From the NCBI GenBank assembly GCA_041676625.1, contig JBAYRN010000010.1, positions 8,091-72,090 of the forward strand: 64,000 bases of DNA, given 5' to 3'. Shown here one piece after another: positions 16,384-25,728 of the stretch. Under the pieces are notes generated by a model, which saw nothing but the letters and a program-made list of their open reading frames with translations, was not told the origin of the DNA and ran no database searches. This stretch comes from JAEXNA01 sp041676625. GTDB lineage: Bacteria; Vulcanimicrobiota; Xenobia; Xenobiales; JADMJV01. The translations under genes were made by a program, and so were the position numbers. Positions within the stretch are counted from its first letter, which is position 1; each line of letters begins with the position of its first letter.

Positions 16384-16917
16384 ATGATACTCGGAGCCAA
16401 CGCCGTTATACGTAAACAAGGTCTCAGCGCCCTGGAGCAAGTCGAAGGGATCGGTTGCCCGTTTCCCCGGCAGTCGGCGCAGAAAAGCTCGCCGCTCTCG
16501 AGTACCAATCTCATCGAAAACGGAGAAGAGCTTTCCCAGGTCGATATCCTGCAAGAGTTTCTTGGTCTGAAGGCGCAACTGGAGGAGCAGAAGGCGCTCG
16601 TATATTCCGCCGAGACCGAGGGAACCCTGAAGATTGAAAGGGCCCAACCCGACCGGGTGGTGGGGCCCGGCATCGTGATCAAGGGACGCCTTGGGCGCAA
16701 GGTTCTCAATCTCGGTTCCGGTAGTCGAAGGACCGTCCTCAGCCTGGATGAGCAAGGGCGCTTCGTGGCCGATCTCGGTTCAATGAAGATGGAGCTTCTG
16801 GAGAACGGAAACGGAACTTATATCACTCTCCACCAGCCCAGGGAGAGCATGTTCTATCACCTGGGTTCGTCCGGCGATGTGAGCTTTGACCGGAAGTCGA
16901 AACACGAGATTGCTTGA
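16384..16917 (+). CDS. hypothetical protein at the head of the pseudopilin cluster
   Basis: 177 residues, start preceded by TGGAGC. N-terminal 60 residues are polar and probably disordered; 60-80 a helix with EEQKALV; the C-terminal half is beta-rich (GRLGRKVLNLGSGSRRTVLSLD) like a small beta-sandwich. No known family recognised and no signal peptide. Its stop is followed at once by the next gene, so it probably shares that transcript. A PhoB-like box lies upstream. Confidence 0.65.
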   Translation: MILGANAVIRKQGLSALEQVEGIGCPFPRQSAQKSSPLSSTNLIENGEELSQVDILQEFLGLKAQLEEQKALVYSAETEGTLKIERAQPDRVVGPGIVIKGRLGRKVLNLGSGSRRTVLSLDEQGRFVADLGSMKMELLENGNGTYITLHQPRESMFYHLGSSGDVSFDRKSKHEIA

Positions 16918-16925
16918 AGGCTGAC

Positions 16926-17525
16926 ATGATGGTATCATTTTACACGATGAAAAAGGACTCCAGACCGCCGGCTTTTACTTTGAGAAACTCTCTTTTTGCG
17001 ATCGTAGCGTGCCTGGCCCTGTTGGCCTGGCCGGCCCTGGCTATTTCGGTGGGTGGAACCGAACTCAACGCCACCGATCTGGGGGGTGGCCTACCTGGCG
17101 GGACGAGTGCTGCAGTCCTCCGGCCGGGGGGCAACATCATTAAATCGAAGCCGATCACGCTAAGTCCGGGGATTCAGCCTGACACGGGAGATGAGGAAGC
17201 GGGTGAAAAGACCTTGCTCAACATAGGCTTCCCTACGCCCCTCATCGAGGGCCAGGGCATGCAGGGCATAACCCTCCCTGGCCTCCTCACCATTTCCCCT
17301 GACCTGGATGCCGGATCGGAACCAGAGTCGGGCTCTGGCGGGGGAGTCCATTACGGCCCCGCAGCAAGTTTCGGACTGGTGGAACGGCGGCCGGATTTTC
17401 AATACCGGGCCGGCTCCCGTGAATTCCAGGCTACTCCTACCTACACCATCGGACAAAAGGGGCTGGGTATCGGGCCCGGTCTGGGGAGCAACCACACGAG
17501 ATATTCTCCCCTCGGCGAGTTCTAA
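16926..17525 (+). CDS. secreted hypothetical protein
   Basis: About 200 residues. ATG at 16926 has AAGG five bases upstream; a second candidate is ATG 16947 (MKKDSRPPAF), and a longer TTG start at 16914 is less likely. A hydrophobic stretch NSLFAIVACLALLAWPALA followed by ISV is a good Sec signal peptide. The mature part is Gly/Pro-rich and low in structure (GGGLPGGTSAAVLRPGG). Position inside the pseudopilin cluster suggests a periplasmic or surface component. Function unknown. Confidence 0.6.
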   Translation: MMVSFYTMKKDSRPPAFTLRNSLFAIVACLALLAWPALAISVGGTELNATDLGGGLPGGTSAAVLRPGGNIIKSKPITLSPGIQPDTGDEEAGEKTLLNIGFPTPLIEGQGMQGITLPGLLTISPDLDAGSEPESGSGGGVHYGPAASFGLVERRPDFQYRAGSREFQATPTYTIGQKGLGIGPGLGSNHTRYSPLGEF

Positions 17526-17530
17526 AAGTT

Positions 17531-17953
17531 TTGCTGGGTCTTCGCTCAAGACTCGCTGGAGGCTTTAATCTGGTCGAGGTCATGGGAGCCGGGGTCATTC
17601 TCACTCTGGCTCTTTTCGCGGTGATCAGCGTGAATTCGTACATCCTGAAATCCACCGTTGCCGGGGAGAAACGCCAGATCGCCAACACCATCGCCTGTAG
17701 CCAGCTGGCGGTGGTTGAGAGTATCTTAAAAGTCAACTTTCATGCCCCAACCTCGGATATCGGTACGGAGGTACTACAATCTCCGGAGTTTCCCGACTTT
17801 TTCTTTCGGATCAACGACCTGGGTTTCGAAGACGACTCACTGGGTTCCGAGACCGTTCGGCCCACGCTCAGAGCAGTGTTGGTAGAAGTTTTCTGGGAAG
17901 AGAAAGGGGAGGTACGCAGCTATGAACTCGAGACCACTTTCTATGGGTACTAA
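17531..17953 (+). CDS. type IV pseudopilin-like protein (PilV/GspI-like)
   Basis: 140 residues from a TTG start. The N-terminus GGFNLVEVMGAGVILTLALFAVIS has the class III prepilin signal: cleavage after Gly, Phe+1, Glu at +5 and then a hydrophobic helix. The remainder is a short globular domain. Overlaps the next gene by 32 bp. It would be processed by a prepilin peptidase, none of which is in the window, and incorporated as a minor pilin or pseudopilin. Confidence 0.75.
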   Translation: MLGLRSRLAGGFNLVEVMGAGVILTLALFAVISVNSYILKSTVAGEKRQIANTIACSQLAVVESILKVNFHAPTSDIGTEVLQSPEFPDFFFRINDLGFEDDSLGSETVRPTLRAVLVEVFWEEKGEVRSYELETTFYGY

Positions 17954-18485
17954 AGTTCGCGGATTGACCCTGGTGGAGATGCTGGTCACCGCCACCCTTT
18001 TTCTCGCCATCAGTGCCGCCACCGGGGCCATGCTGTTTCAATCCCAGCGCGCTTCAGAGAAATCGGTTGCCACCAACGACGCCAATTCTAAAGCACTTCT
18101 ACTTTTCGAGAAACTCCGTCTGGAATTGCGTAGCGGGAGAGTGGTGGACAATCCCTTGCCCGAGCAACTTCATTACTGGATCTATCAAAAGGAAGACGGG
18201 GTTCCGAAGTTCAAGGCACCGGGTAAACTGGAGTTTTTATCTGAATCGGGAACCGACCCTGATGTCGCCGAAGTCTCAGGGGAGGGGGAGAACCTGGTTC
18301 GGACCTTTCAAGGGAAAAAACGTATCCTGGCTTCCCTGGGAAAGGACGGCGAGGTGCGTTTTCGCTGGCTGGTGGGCCTGCAAGCACTGGTGGTAGAGGG
18401 AAAAGTCGGAGAAACTCATTCCAAGAACTCCATCAGCAGCAAGAAAGAGTTCCATTTTATCCTGGCCTTGAGCAATGTGGAGTAG
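17922..18485 (+). CDS. type IV pseudopilin-like protein (PilW/GspJ-like)
   Basis: 187 residues. MGTKVRGLTLVEMLVTATLF is a prepilin leader with Gly before the cut and Glu+5, followed by a transmembrane helix rich in Ala/Thr. The C-terminal domain ends KEFHFILALSNVE, similar in layout to PilW/GspJ minor pilins. It starts inside the preceding gene and its stop precedes the next start by a few bases, so expression is coupled. Confidence 0.75.
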   Translation: MNSRPLSMGTKVRGLTLVEMLVTATLFLAISAATGAMLFQSQRASEKSVATNDANSKALLLFEKLRLELRSGRVVDNPLPEQLHYWIYQKEDGVPKFKAPGKLEFLSESGTDPDVAEVSGEGENLVRTFQGKKRILASLGKDGEVRFRWLVGLQALVVEGKVGETHSKNSISSKKEFHFILALSNVE

Positions 18486-18487
18486 TG

Positions 18488-19711
18488 ATGAAAAATAGAG
18501 GAATAGCATTGATGACCGCTGTGGTGGTGGCTTTTATTCTCTTGCTCTGGTCCGTGGCAGCCCTCTACCGGGCAAGCTTCCACTCAAGCTCGGTGATGTT
18601 CGGGCATCGAAAGTCGGAGTGCTATTACCTGGCCAAAAGAGCGATCAGCCGCTCCATTTTCTTTATGAACTCCGGTCCGGCCTGGGTGGCCGCTCACACC
18701 GGCCGGGACAACGCGGACGATTATACCGAGGGAGCGCTCTGTTGGGTTGAGGTGATCGATTCTCAATTGGTGTTGCGGTGTGAAGCGTCGGTAGGTGCCC
18801 AGTCTACTCAGCTTTCCGTACCCATGGCGACCAACTCGGCTACCGATACTCACGTGTATTCCATCTCCGAATCTCTCAATGGAGGCCCCGACCTGATCTC
18901 ATGGACCACCCAGAACACCGAAGATTGGAAAAGTCTTCCCCCCATCCCCAACGCCACCGAGATTCAATCAGCGGTGGGAACGGATACCGGCGATGTCTTC
19001 GCAATTGCCGGACTCGACGGCAACACGGTGCTCTGGCGATATCGGCAAGGAGGCGGGTGGGTGCAGATGCCGGACCTTCCCGCCGGAGTGTCCATCTCCG
19101 GTCTTTCGGTTTCGTCTTCAGAGCGCTTGATCGCGCTTGGCTCGGACAACAGCATGCTCATGCTTCCTATCGATTCGAGCCTCTCCTGGGAGCAGATCGC
19201 CGCACCCACCGGAGCCGACCTCAAGAACGTCACTCTGCCCATAACTTCTTCAGAACGCGCCTACGCGGTGACCGAAACCGGGGGGCAGACGACGCTTCAT
19301 CAGTACGGTTTTGAGAGCGAGAACTGGAGTCAGTTGCCTCTTCCCACGGCCGCTCATTTCGACCCGGCGACCGGTGTCCTGACGGAGCAGAGCGGCTCGG
19401 TGCCAAACCTCGAAGGGGGGATCGCGGTCAATCAGAGTGGTCAGATTTTCGTGGCCTCAAACCCTCCGGGGGAACCCTCGGTGGTCTACCAGTTTCGGGC
19501 TGACACCCCGGGCAGCACGGCCGGCACGTGGAGAGTCCTGCCCCCGGTACCGGCATTCCAATGGGTCAGCGATGACACCGTGAACGTGACCGACTACTGC
19601 ACCCAACTCCAGGACCTTCGGGTCGATGACCAGGGATTGCTATGGGTTCAATGGCAAGATCCGAACAGCGCCAGCTTTTCAACCATACAGATCGACCCGG
19701 GTGACCGATAA
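18488..19711 (+). CDS. PilX-like minor pilin fused to a beta-propeller-like domain
   Basis: About 407 residues; ATG 18488 has GGAG at 18478-18481, better than the GTG three bases earlier. N-terminal MKNRGIALMTAVVVAFILLLWS is the PilX/GspK-type anchor, followed by a short pilin-like region to about 115 with two Cys. Residues 120-400 hold repeated units with motifs such as W..LPPIP, W..MPDLPAG, W..LPLPTAA and WRVLPPVPA, each about 45-60 residues, as in kelch or tectonin-type propellers. Minor pilins are not usually fused to propellers. Likely a tip adhesin or surface sensor; ligand unknown. Confidence 0.65.
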   Translation: MKNRGIALMTAVVVAFILLLWSVAALYRASFHSSSVMFGHRKSECYYLAKRAISRSIFFMNSGPAWVAAHTGRDNADDYTEGALCWVEVIDSQLVLRCEASVGAQSTQLSVPMATNSATDTHVYSISESLNGGPDLISWTTQNTEDWKSLPPIPNATEIQSAVGTDTGDVFAIAGLDGNTVLWRYRQGGGWVQMPDLPAGVSISGLSVSSSERLIALGSDNSMLMLPIDSSLSWEQIAAPTGADLKNVTLPITSSERAYAVTETGGQTTLHQYGFESENWSQLPLPTAAHFDPATGVLTEQSGSVPNLEGGIAVNQSGQIFVASNPPGEPSVVYQFRADTPGSTAGTWRVLPPVPAFQWVSDDTVNVTDYCTQLQDLRVDDQGLLWVQWQDPNSASFSTIQIDPGDR

Positions 19712-20771
19712 GGGCGTCTTGAAGAGTTTCGACGCTAGTGATATCGCTTATCTAAAGACCGCCGACCTGAGCTTGTTCATCTCGCAATTGGCCTTGACGC
19801 TTCGTTGTGGACTACCGCTGGCTAAAGCGCTGGAAGTCCTGGCGGACTCGGGCAATCCGACCTTCGAAAGGGTGGCCAATCGCTTGCTCTTCGATATCAT
19901 GGCGGGATTTACGCTGTCCGGGGCGATGGCCCGTCAACCCCGGAGTTTTTCTCGATACTGGTGTGCGGCCGTGCAGGCTAGCGAGGTCTCAGGCCGTCTG
20001 GTGGCGTGTCTGGAGCGTTTGGCTGAGACTATGGGAAAGCGCCTGGCGCTGTGGCGCAGGCTCAAGGGTTCGCTGGTCTATCCGTGCGTGCTTGCTCTGG
20101 CCTGTTTTTTGATGGTACTCCTGGTTCTCTACCTGGTTTTTCCCATGGTCGTAAAAGTCACCGCCCAGACCGGAGTGGAGCCGCCTGCTCTAACCGGATT
20201 ATTGATCAAGTTGTCCTCACCGAACATTCTCTTCGCAGTAGCGGGCCTCGGGTTTCTCCTCATAAACGCCATGGTCCTGATTTTGAGGGATGAGGGGCGG
20301 GCCAGTGGTCTTCGTAGGTTGGTAGAGATGGGGACTCCTCCCGGCCACTTACTGACTCGAAGCCAGGTGAGTGACGCTCTGCGCCAACTCGCACTTCTGA
20401 TAGATGCTGGCATCGATCTCGGAAGAGCCCTCCTGGTGGCAGCTCAGGTGGCCGAGAGAAGTGTTCTGGTCTCCGAGGCGGTGGGGTCGATTCGAGGTGC
20501 CGTCATGCAGGGGAGCGAACTCTCCGCGGCCTTTGACCAGTATGCGGTTTTCCCCTCGCTGGTAGGCTCGCTGGCCAGGGTGGGAGAGGAAGGGGGAACT
20601 CTGGCCCGTTCTCTGACTCAGGCTGCCGACTTGATCGAGCAACGCCTCGAACAGCAGGTCGAGGTCCTATCCAGTCTGGTAGAGCCCACCCTGATGGGGC
20701 TGGCAGGGATCTGCGTGGGGATCGTACTGCTGGGAGCGTTTATGCCGTTGTACAATCTGACCGCGTTATGA
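19701..20771 (+). CDS. type II secretion/type IV pilus platform protein (GspF/PilC family)
   Basis: About 356 residues from GTG 19701, which overlaps the previous gene by 11 bp; a longer frame from 19626 would overlap by 86 bp and lacks family similarity. Two GspF domains: first with LFISQLALTLRCGLPLAKALEVLA, second with DALRQLALLIDAGIDLGRAL, each followed by a helix and EASEVSGRL or VGEEGGTLAR signatures, plus three membrane segments. It is the inner-membrane platform on which pilin subunits are extracted. No assembly ATPase or secretin is in the window, so it must work with parts encoded elsewhere. Confidence 0.88.
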   Translation: MTDKGVLKSFDASDIAYLKTADLSLFISQLALTLRCGLPLAKALEVLADSGNPTFERVANRLLFDIMAGFTLSGAMARQPRSFSRYWCAAVQASEVSGRLVACLERLAETMGKRLALWRRLKGSLVYPCVLALACFLMVLLVLYLVFPMVVKVTAQTGVEPPALTGLLIKLSSPNILFAVAGLGFLLINAMVLILRDEGRASGLRRLVEMGTPPGHLLTRSQVSDALRQLALLIDAGIDLGRALLVAAQVAERSVLVSEAVGSIRGAVMQGSELSAAFDQYAVFPSLVGSLARVGEEGGTLARSLTQAADLIEQRLEQQVEVLSSLVEPTLMGLAGICVGIVLLGAFMPLYNLTAL

Positions 20772-21128
20772 GCGAACCGAAAGCGAACCGGAGTCATAGA
20801 GCACTTCGGCTTCCGACCACCGACCTTCCAGGTCGTAGAACTCCCGCTCCTGGGTGAGAAAGACGTGGACCACGACCATTCCGTAGTCCAGGAGAATCCA
20901 ACTGGCTTCATCCCGCCCCTGGATCCGACTTTTTGTTTCCCCCGCAGCCAAGAGCGCTTGCTCCACTTTCCTGGCGATATCCTTGGTTTGGACCCGGGTG
21001 GGGGCGCTGGCGATCACCATGTAATCGCAGACCGTGGTGAGTTCACGAACATCTAAGAGGAGCACGTTCTCCGCCTTTACGTCGTGGGCCGTGTGGGCCG
21101 AAATTTTAGCGATTTCGAGACTTTCCAA
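20766..21128 (-). CDS. rsfS: ribosomal silencing factor RsfS
   Basis: 120 residues, normal length. The core ENVLLLDVRELTTVCDYMVIAS, then HVFLTQEREFYDLEGRWSEAE, is diagnostic. RsfS binds L14 on the large subunit and blocks subunit joining under starvation. It follows nadD by 11 bp, the classic nadD-rsfS order. Its 3' end overlaps the convergent platform gene by 6 bp. Confidence 0.93.
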   Translation of the reverse strand: MESLEIAKISAHTAHDVKAENVLLLDVRELTTVCDYMVIASAPTRVQTKDIARKVEQALLAAGETKSRIQGRDEASWILLDYGMVVVHVFLTQEREFYDLEGRWSEAEVLYDSGSLSVRS

Positions 21129-21139
21129 ATTACTCTTTT

Positions 21140-21739
21140 CTACTCGGTTTTCCGAGGTTGTCTATAATATCCCGCTCCCATGAGCATACGGTAGACCGGC
21201 TCAGGAATCAAGAACCGGACAGCCTGACCGTTGCGAATGCGGGAGCGGATGGCCGATGAACTGATGGAGATATCAGGAAACGGCAGCAGTCGCACCTTTG
21301 CCCGCAAGGGGTTGGGAAGGTCTCTCAGTTGCTCCGGCATTTCGAAAGGAAACCCTGCTCGATTGGCCACCAGTAGGGTGTCTAACCGTTCCAACACCTG
21401 GTCCAGCCGATACCAGTCGGCCTGGAAGGCGTCGGCTCCGCAGATGAACGTGAGTTTCAACTTTGGAGCGAATGACTCCAGGGTGTGGAGGGTGTAGGAG
21501 GGGCCCTCTCGTTCGAGTTCGACCCGGGAGAGTTCAAATTCAGGGACCTCTTTGATGGCTTCCTGCAGCATGGCAAAACGGACTTCCGCGGGTACGTCCG
21601 GTTGCTCCTTGTGCGGAGGTATACGATTGGGAATGAAAACAACCCGATCCAGTCGGGCCACGTTCAAAGCTTCCAGGGCTAAGAACAGGTGGCCGTTGTG
21701 GACCGGGTTGAAGGTCCCTCCGAAGAGTCCGAGCTTCAC
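21140..21739 (-). CDS. nadD: nicotinate-nucleotide adenylyltransferase
   Basis: 199 residues. GLFGGTFNPVHNGHLFLA is the (H/T)xGH-type nucleotidyl-transferase motif and SSSAIRSRIRNGQAV is the second conserved ISSTxIR block. It adenylates nicotinate mononucleotide in NAD synthesis, in the cytoplasm. Lies 14 bp after acnA and 11 bp before rsfS in one minus-strand operon. Confidence 0.95.
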   Translation of the reverse strand: MKLGLFGGTFNPVHNGHLFLALEALNVARLDRVVFIPNRIPPHKEQPDVPAEVRFAMLQEAIKEVPEFELSRVELEREGPSYTLHTLESFAPKLKLTFICGADAFQADWYRLDQVLERLDTLLVANRAGFPFEMPEQLRDLPNPLRAKVRLLPFPDISISSSAIRSRIRNGQAVRFLIPEPVYRMLMGAGYYRQPRKTE

Positions 21740-21753
21740 CTTTGGTAAAGAGC

Positions 21754-24450
21754 CTATCCCTTGAGGAAGTTCCTTAAGACCGCCTGTAAGATACCGCCGT
21801 GGCGATAATATTCCAGCTCGGTTTCGGTGTCCAGACGGACCTTGGCCTGGAAGGTCTTCTTGTTGCCATCTTTATCGGTGGTGGAGACGGTCACAACCTG
21901 TCCCATTTTCAGGTGCTCGTCGAGGGGGATGTCATAGACTTCGTGGCCGGTTAAACCCAAAGATTGAGCACTCTCACCGTTGATAAAAGTGAGCGGCAAG
22001 ACTCCCATCATGATGAGGTTGCTGCGGTGGATACGCTCGTAGCTCTCGGCGATCACAGCCTTGATCCCCAGCAAGAGGGCACCTTTGGCTGCCCAGTCCC
22101 GGGAGGACCCCATGCCGTAGTCGTTGCCGGCCAGGACCAGCAGAGGGGTACCATCGGCCTGATACTTCTGGGAAGCGTCGTAGATGGACATCTCTTCGCC
22201 ACTGGGTAGATAGTAGGTCACCCCACCCTCGGAACCCGGAACCAGCAAGTTGCGCAGTCGTACGTTGGCAAAGGTGCCTCGAGTCATGACCTGGTCGTTT
22301 CCTCGGCGCGACCCGTAGGAGTTGAACATCCACTTCTCCACGCCGTGCGAACTTAAATATTGACCGGCCGGAGAACTTTCGGCGATGGAGCCGGCCGGAG
22401 AGATGTGGTCGGTGGTTATGGAGTCGCCCCCAAAGACCAGGACCCGCGCACTCTGAACCGGGCGAATCGGCTCGGGCTCCCGAGAGAGGTCTTTGAAGAA
22501 CGGAGGCTCCTGGATATAGGTGCTCTGGGGGTTCCACTCAAAAACAGCCTGATCGGTACTGGGGATCTCGTTCCACTGCTTATTGCCGTCGTACACGTTG
22601 CCGTACTGTTGCTTGTACAGCTCTGGGGACAAGCAGGTCTGCAGGGTTTCTATGACTTCTTGCTGACTGGGCCAGATGTCTTTGAGGTACACCTCGTTGC
22701 CGTCTTTGTCTTTGCCCAGAGGTTCGTGCTCCATGTCGATATCCACAGTTCCGGCCAGGGCGTAGGCCACCACCAGCGGAGGGGAGGCCAGGAAGTTGGC
22801 GCGCACATCAGGAGAGATACGACCGGCGAAGTTTCGGTTTCCAGAAAGCACCGAAGTGGCCACCAGATCAGCTCCGTAGACCGCTTCTTTGACCGGGTCC
22901 GGAAGCGGCCCGGAGTTGCCGATGCAGGTGGTACAGCCGTAGCCCACGGTATAAAAGCCCAGTTGGTTTAGATACTCGGTAAGACCGGCCTTGTCCAGAT
23001 ACTCGGTCACCACCTTGGAGCCGGGTGCCAGCGACGATTTCACGTAGGCGGGACGCTCCAGTCCCTTTTCTACTGCTTTTTTGGCTAGCAGTCCGGCACC
23101 CACCATCACGCTCGGGTTGGAGGTATTGGTGCAAGAGGTGATGGCAGCGATGACCACCGCTCCGTGACCGATTTCAGTGCTGCGGCCGTTGTCTTTGATC
23201 AACGCCTTGGCGCCTACCTCGGAGCTATCCAGGGCGAAACCCTGGGGCCCCAGAGGGGCGGTCAGGACCTGGTGGAAAGTCTTTTTCATGTCCTTGAGCA
23301 GGACCCGGTCTTGAGGGCGCAGGGGCCCGGCCAGACTGGGCTCCACGGTGGAGAGATCCAATTCCAGGGTTTCGTTAAAATCCGGGTCCGGGGTGTCATC
23401 GGTACGGAACACTCCCTGAGCTTTGGCGTAAGCCTCGACAGCGTCCACCAGGTTCTGCTCTCGGCCGGTGCGCTCCAGGTAGTTCAAGGTTTCGTCGTCA
23501 ACTGGAAAGTAACCCATGGTGGCGCCGTATTCGGGAGCCATGTTGGCGATGGTGGCGCGGTCCGGCAGGCTCATAGTAGAGAGGCCGGCGCCATAAAACT
23601 CCACGAACTTACCGACCACACCCTTCTTGCGTAGCATCTCGGTGACCACCAGGACCAGGTCGGTGGCGGTGGCCCCTTCGCTCAACTGGCCGGTGAACTT
23701 AAATCCGACGACCTCGGGCATGACCATGGAGAGGGGTTGTCCCAGCATGCAAGCTTCGGCCTCGATGCCTCCCACACCCCATCCGAGCACGCCCAGGCCG
23801 TTGATCATGGTGGTGTGGCTGTCGGTACCCATGAGGGTATCAAAGAGGGCCACTTTCTCACCCTTGAGCTCGGTGAACTGCACGGTGGTCGCCAGAAACT
23901 CCAGGTTGACCTGGTGCACGATGCCGGTGGCCGGGGGGACGACCTTGAAGTTTTCAAACGCCTTCTGCCCCCAATGCAGGAACTCATAGCGCTCGAGGTT
24001 TCGTTCGAATTCGAGCTTAGAGTTCAGGCTGATGGCATCCAGGCGTCCGAACACGTCGACCTGGACGGAGTGGTCGATGACCAGGTCCACCGGGACGACC
24101 GGATTGATCTTCGCCGGGTCACCTCCCATCCTCAGCATGGCGCTGCGAAGTGCCGCCAGATCCACGACGGCGGGCACACCGGTGAAGTCCTGAAGGACTA
24201 TCCGGGCAGGTAAAAAGTTGACTTCCACCGGCTCATAAGCAGTGGGGTTCCAGTTGGCGAGGTTTTTAACGTCGGCTTGCGACATGGACTTGCCGTCCAT
24301 GTTGCGGAGCACGTTTTCTAGTAGCACGCGAATGGAAACAGGGAGTTTCGCGCCTCTCCCTATTCCCTGATCAAAGAGCTTGGGAAGCGAGTAATAGCTG
24401 TACTCTCCCAGTGCGGTCTTGATCGTGCTTTTCACTTGAAACGGGTCCAT
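21754..24450 (-). CDS. acnA: aconitate hydratase A
   Basis: 898 residues, full length for AcnA/IRP1-type aconitase. The 4Fe-4S ligands are seen in ITSCTNTSNPSVM and YGCTTCIGNSGPLP, the substrate-binding DSHTTM in the first domain, and SRDWAAKG in the swivel domain. It interconverts citrate and isocitrate in the TCA cycle. The start has a good TAGGAG site. First gene of the acnA-nadD-rsfS operon. Confidence 0.97.
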   Translation of the reverse strand: MDPFQVKSTIKTALGEYSYYSLPKLFDQGIGRGAKLPVSIRVLLENVLRNMDGKSMSQADVKNLANWNPTAYEPVEVNFLPARIVLQDFTGVPAVVDLAALRSAMLRMGGDPAKINPVVPVDLVIDHSVQVDVFGRLDAISLNSKLEFERNLERYEFLHWGQKAFENFKVVPPATGIVHQVNLEFLATTVQFTELKGEKVALFDTLMGTDSHTTMINGLGVLGWGVGGIEAEACMLGQPLSMVMPEVVGFKFTGQLSEGATATDLVLVVTEMLRKKGVVGKFVEFYGAGLSTMSLPDRATIANMAPEYGATMGYFPVDDETLNYLERTGREQNLVDAVEAYAKAQGVFRTDDTPDPDFNETLELDLSTVEPSLAGPLRPQDRVLLKDMKKTFHQVLTAPLGPQGFALDSSEVGAKALIKDNGRSTEIGHGAVVIAAITSCTNTSNPSVMVGAGLLAKKAVEKGLERPAYVKSSLAPGSKVVTEYLDKAGLTEYLNQLGFYTVGYGCTTCIGNSGPLPDPVKEAVYGADLVATSVLSGNRNFAGRISPDVRANFLASPPLVVAYALAGTVDIDMEHEPLGKDKDGNEVYLKDIWPSQQEVIETLQTCLSPELYKQQYGNVYDGNKQWNEIPSTDQAVFEWNPQSTYIQEPPFFKDLSREPEPIRPVQSARVLVFGGDSITTDHISPAGSIAESSPAGQYLSSHGVEKWMFNSYGSRRGNDQVMTRGTFANVRLRNLLVPGSEGGVTYYLPSGEEMSIYDASQKYQADGTPLLVLAGNDYGMGSSRDWAAKGALLLGIKAVIAESYERIHRSNLIMMGVLPLTFINGESAQSLGLTGHEVYDIPLDEHLKMGQVVTVSTTDKDGNKKTFQAKVRLDTETELEYYRHGGILQAVLRNFLKG

Positions 24451-24525
24451 TAAGATCTCCTAAAATCTTTTGTATCCTATGCTTTTAAGGCCGGTCAGGA
24501 AACACCTTGCTTCGAGCCGCGCCCT

Positions 24526-24553
24526 AAAAAAAAAGCCGCCTCTGAGGCGGCTT
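24526..24553 (-). terminator. rho-independent terminator
   Basis: Read on the minus strand: stem AAGCCGCC, loop TCAGA, stem GGCGGCTT followed by a run of T (the A run 24526-24534 on the plus strand). It lies 20 bp after the stop of the small membrane protein gene. Confidence 0.85.
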
Positions 24554-24572
24554 CTCCGGTTAGGCTTGCGAG

Positions 24573-24986
24573 TTAGTCGGCCGGGCCGGCTCCAGACCAG
24601 GCGGTATAAAGAGCAGCCAATACGCCACCCAGTTGCGCGACGGGTACCGTCAGCACGAGACCGGTGAAGGTGAACCAGTCCATAAAGGGGCAGGTTCCAC
24701 CTCCCAGAAATATGCCGGCCAGCAGCGAGAGACAGCCGACCGCTGAGGCGTGGGTCAACTCCTTGTTGGGCACCATGCGTCCACAGACGAAACCACCCAG
24801 GGCGGTCAGGCTAAGCCCTCCGAGTAGGCAGACCCACTCGATGATTCCGGTCCCCATGATCCTTTCGGCCATGGAGGCATCGGAGCTTCCGGGATCGATG
24901 AGCACCACCGAAAGGGTGGCGGCGAACAGACAGGTTGTCGTGATATCGACGAGGAAACCCCGTCCTATAGCCCGATAATTCAGCAT
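24573..24986 (-). CDS. small four-helix membrane protein
   Basis: 137 residues with four hydrophobic helices (near 12-28, 50-72, 84-98, 108-132) separated by short loops; TGIIEWVCLLGGLSLTALGG and GIFLGGGTCPFMDWFTF stand out. No known family recognised. Single-gene unit ending in a strong terminator. Confidence 0.7.
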   Translation of the reverse strand: MLNYRAIGRGFLVDITTTCLFAATLSVVLIDPGSSDASMAERIMGTGIIEWVCLLGGLSLTALGGFVCGRMVPNKELTHASAVGCLSLLAGIFLGGGTCPFMDWFTFTGLVLTVPVAQLGGVLAALYTAWSGAGPAD

Positions 24987-25053
24987 GCAGTACTCCTTCT
25001 TGTGACTAATACGACAGTAAACCGCCCCCTACCTCCGAACCAGTCTTTTCGTC

Positions 25054-25554
25054 TCAGTCGGCCTTATAATCCAGGTCGCACATGAGTTCTTCAGCCAGAC
25101 TTTCTAGCCCGTCCCGCAAGTCGTTTTCATCGGTATCACCGTCTATGCTGATGGTGTAGTGAGCCTCGAACATACGCTCCCCGCTGAAGGGGGCGCTGCG
25201 GATGTGGCTCTCCACTTCTTCCACATTCGCCCCCCGACCGGCCAGTACGTGGGAGATCTGTTTGATGATGCCAGGGCGATCGGCAGCCAGAATACGGATA
25301 TTGGCCTGTCGCACTTTGCGGCCGGAGTCATCGGCCGATTGGTACTCCTTCCAGGAGCAGTTCAGCGACTCCACCTGACCAGGTAAGTCGGTCGGACGGG
25401 AGACAAACTCCACCGACACGATTCCGGCAAATTGTCCTTCCAGGCGGCAGAGCCGACTTTGCAGCCAGTTTCCTCCCAGGCCCTGGATGGAGGTAGCCAG
25501 GGCCTCCACCAGGCCTTTTTTGTCGTCTCCATTGACGGTCAGCAAGTATCTCAT
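25054..25554 (-). CDS. ACT-domain protein, GcvR-like
   Basis: About 166 residues from ATG 25554, which has GAGAAGGG a few bases upstream and begins MRYLLTVNGDDKKGLVEALA; the longer frame to 25692 adds non-homologous residues. Two ACT domains: 1-80, and 90-160 opening with ANIRILAADRPGIIKQISHVLAGRGANVEE. This is the layout of GcvR, which senses glycine and controls the glycine cleavage regulon through GcvA. No gcv genes are near, so the role is inferred from family only. Confidence 0.8.
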   Translation of the reverse strand: MRYLLTVNGDDKKGLVEALATSIQGLGGNWLQSRLCRLEGQFAGIVSVEFVSRPTDLPGQVESLNCSWKEYQSADDSGRKVRQANIRILAADRPGIIKQISHVLAGRGANVEEVESHIRSAPFSGERMFEAHYTISIDGDTDENDLRDGLESLAEELMCDLDYKAD

Positions 25555-25728
25555 CGTTTGCCCTTCTCGAGACTTAAGGTCTCGGGCCAGCAGCCTTCTC
25601 CTAGAAAAAAAAGCTCCCTGCTTTTCGGTCAAGCTTGACAGACTAACGAGAGCGACCTGGAGGACAAGATGGTTTATTTGTGCTAGTATCACCTGAAAGA
25701 AAAGAATCTCACTTGAACTCTATGCACG

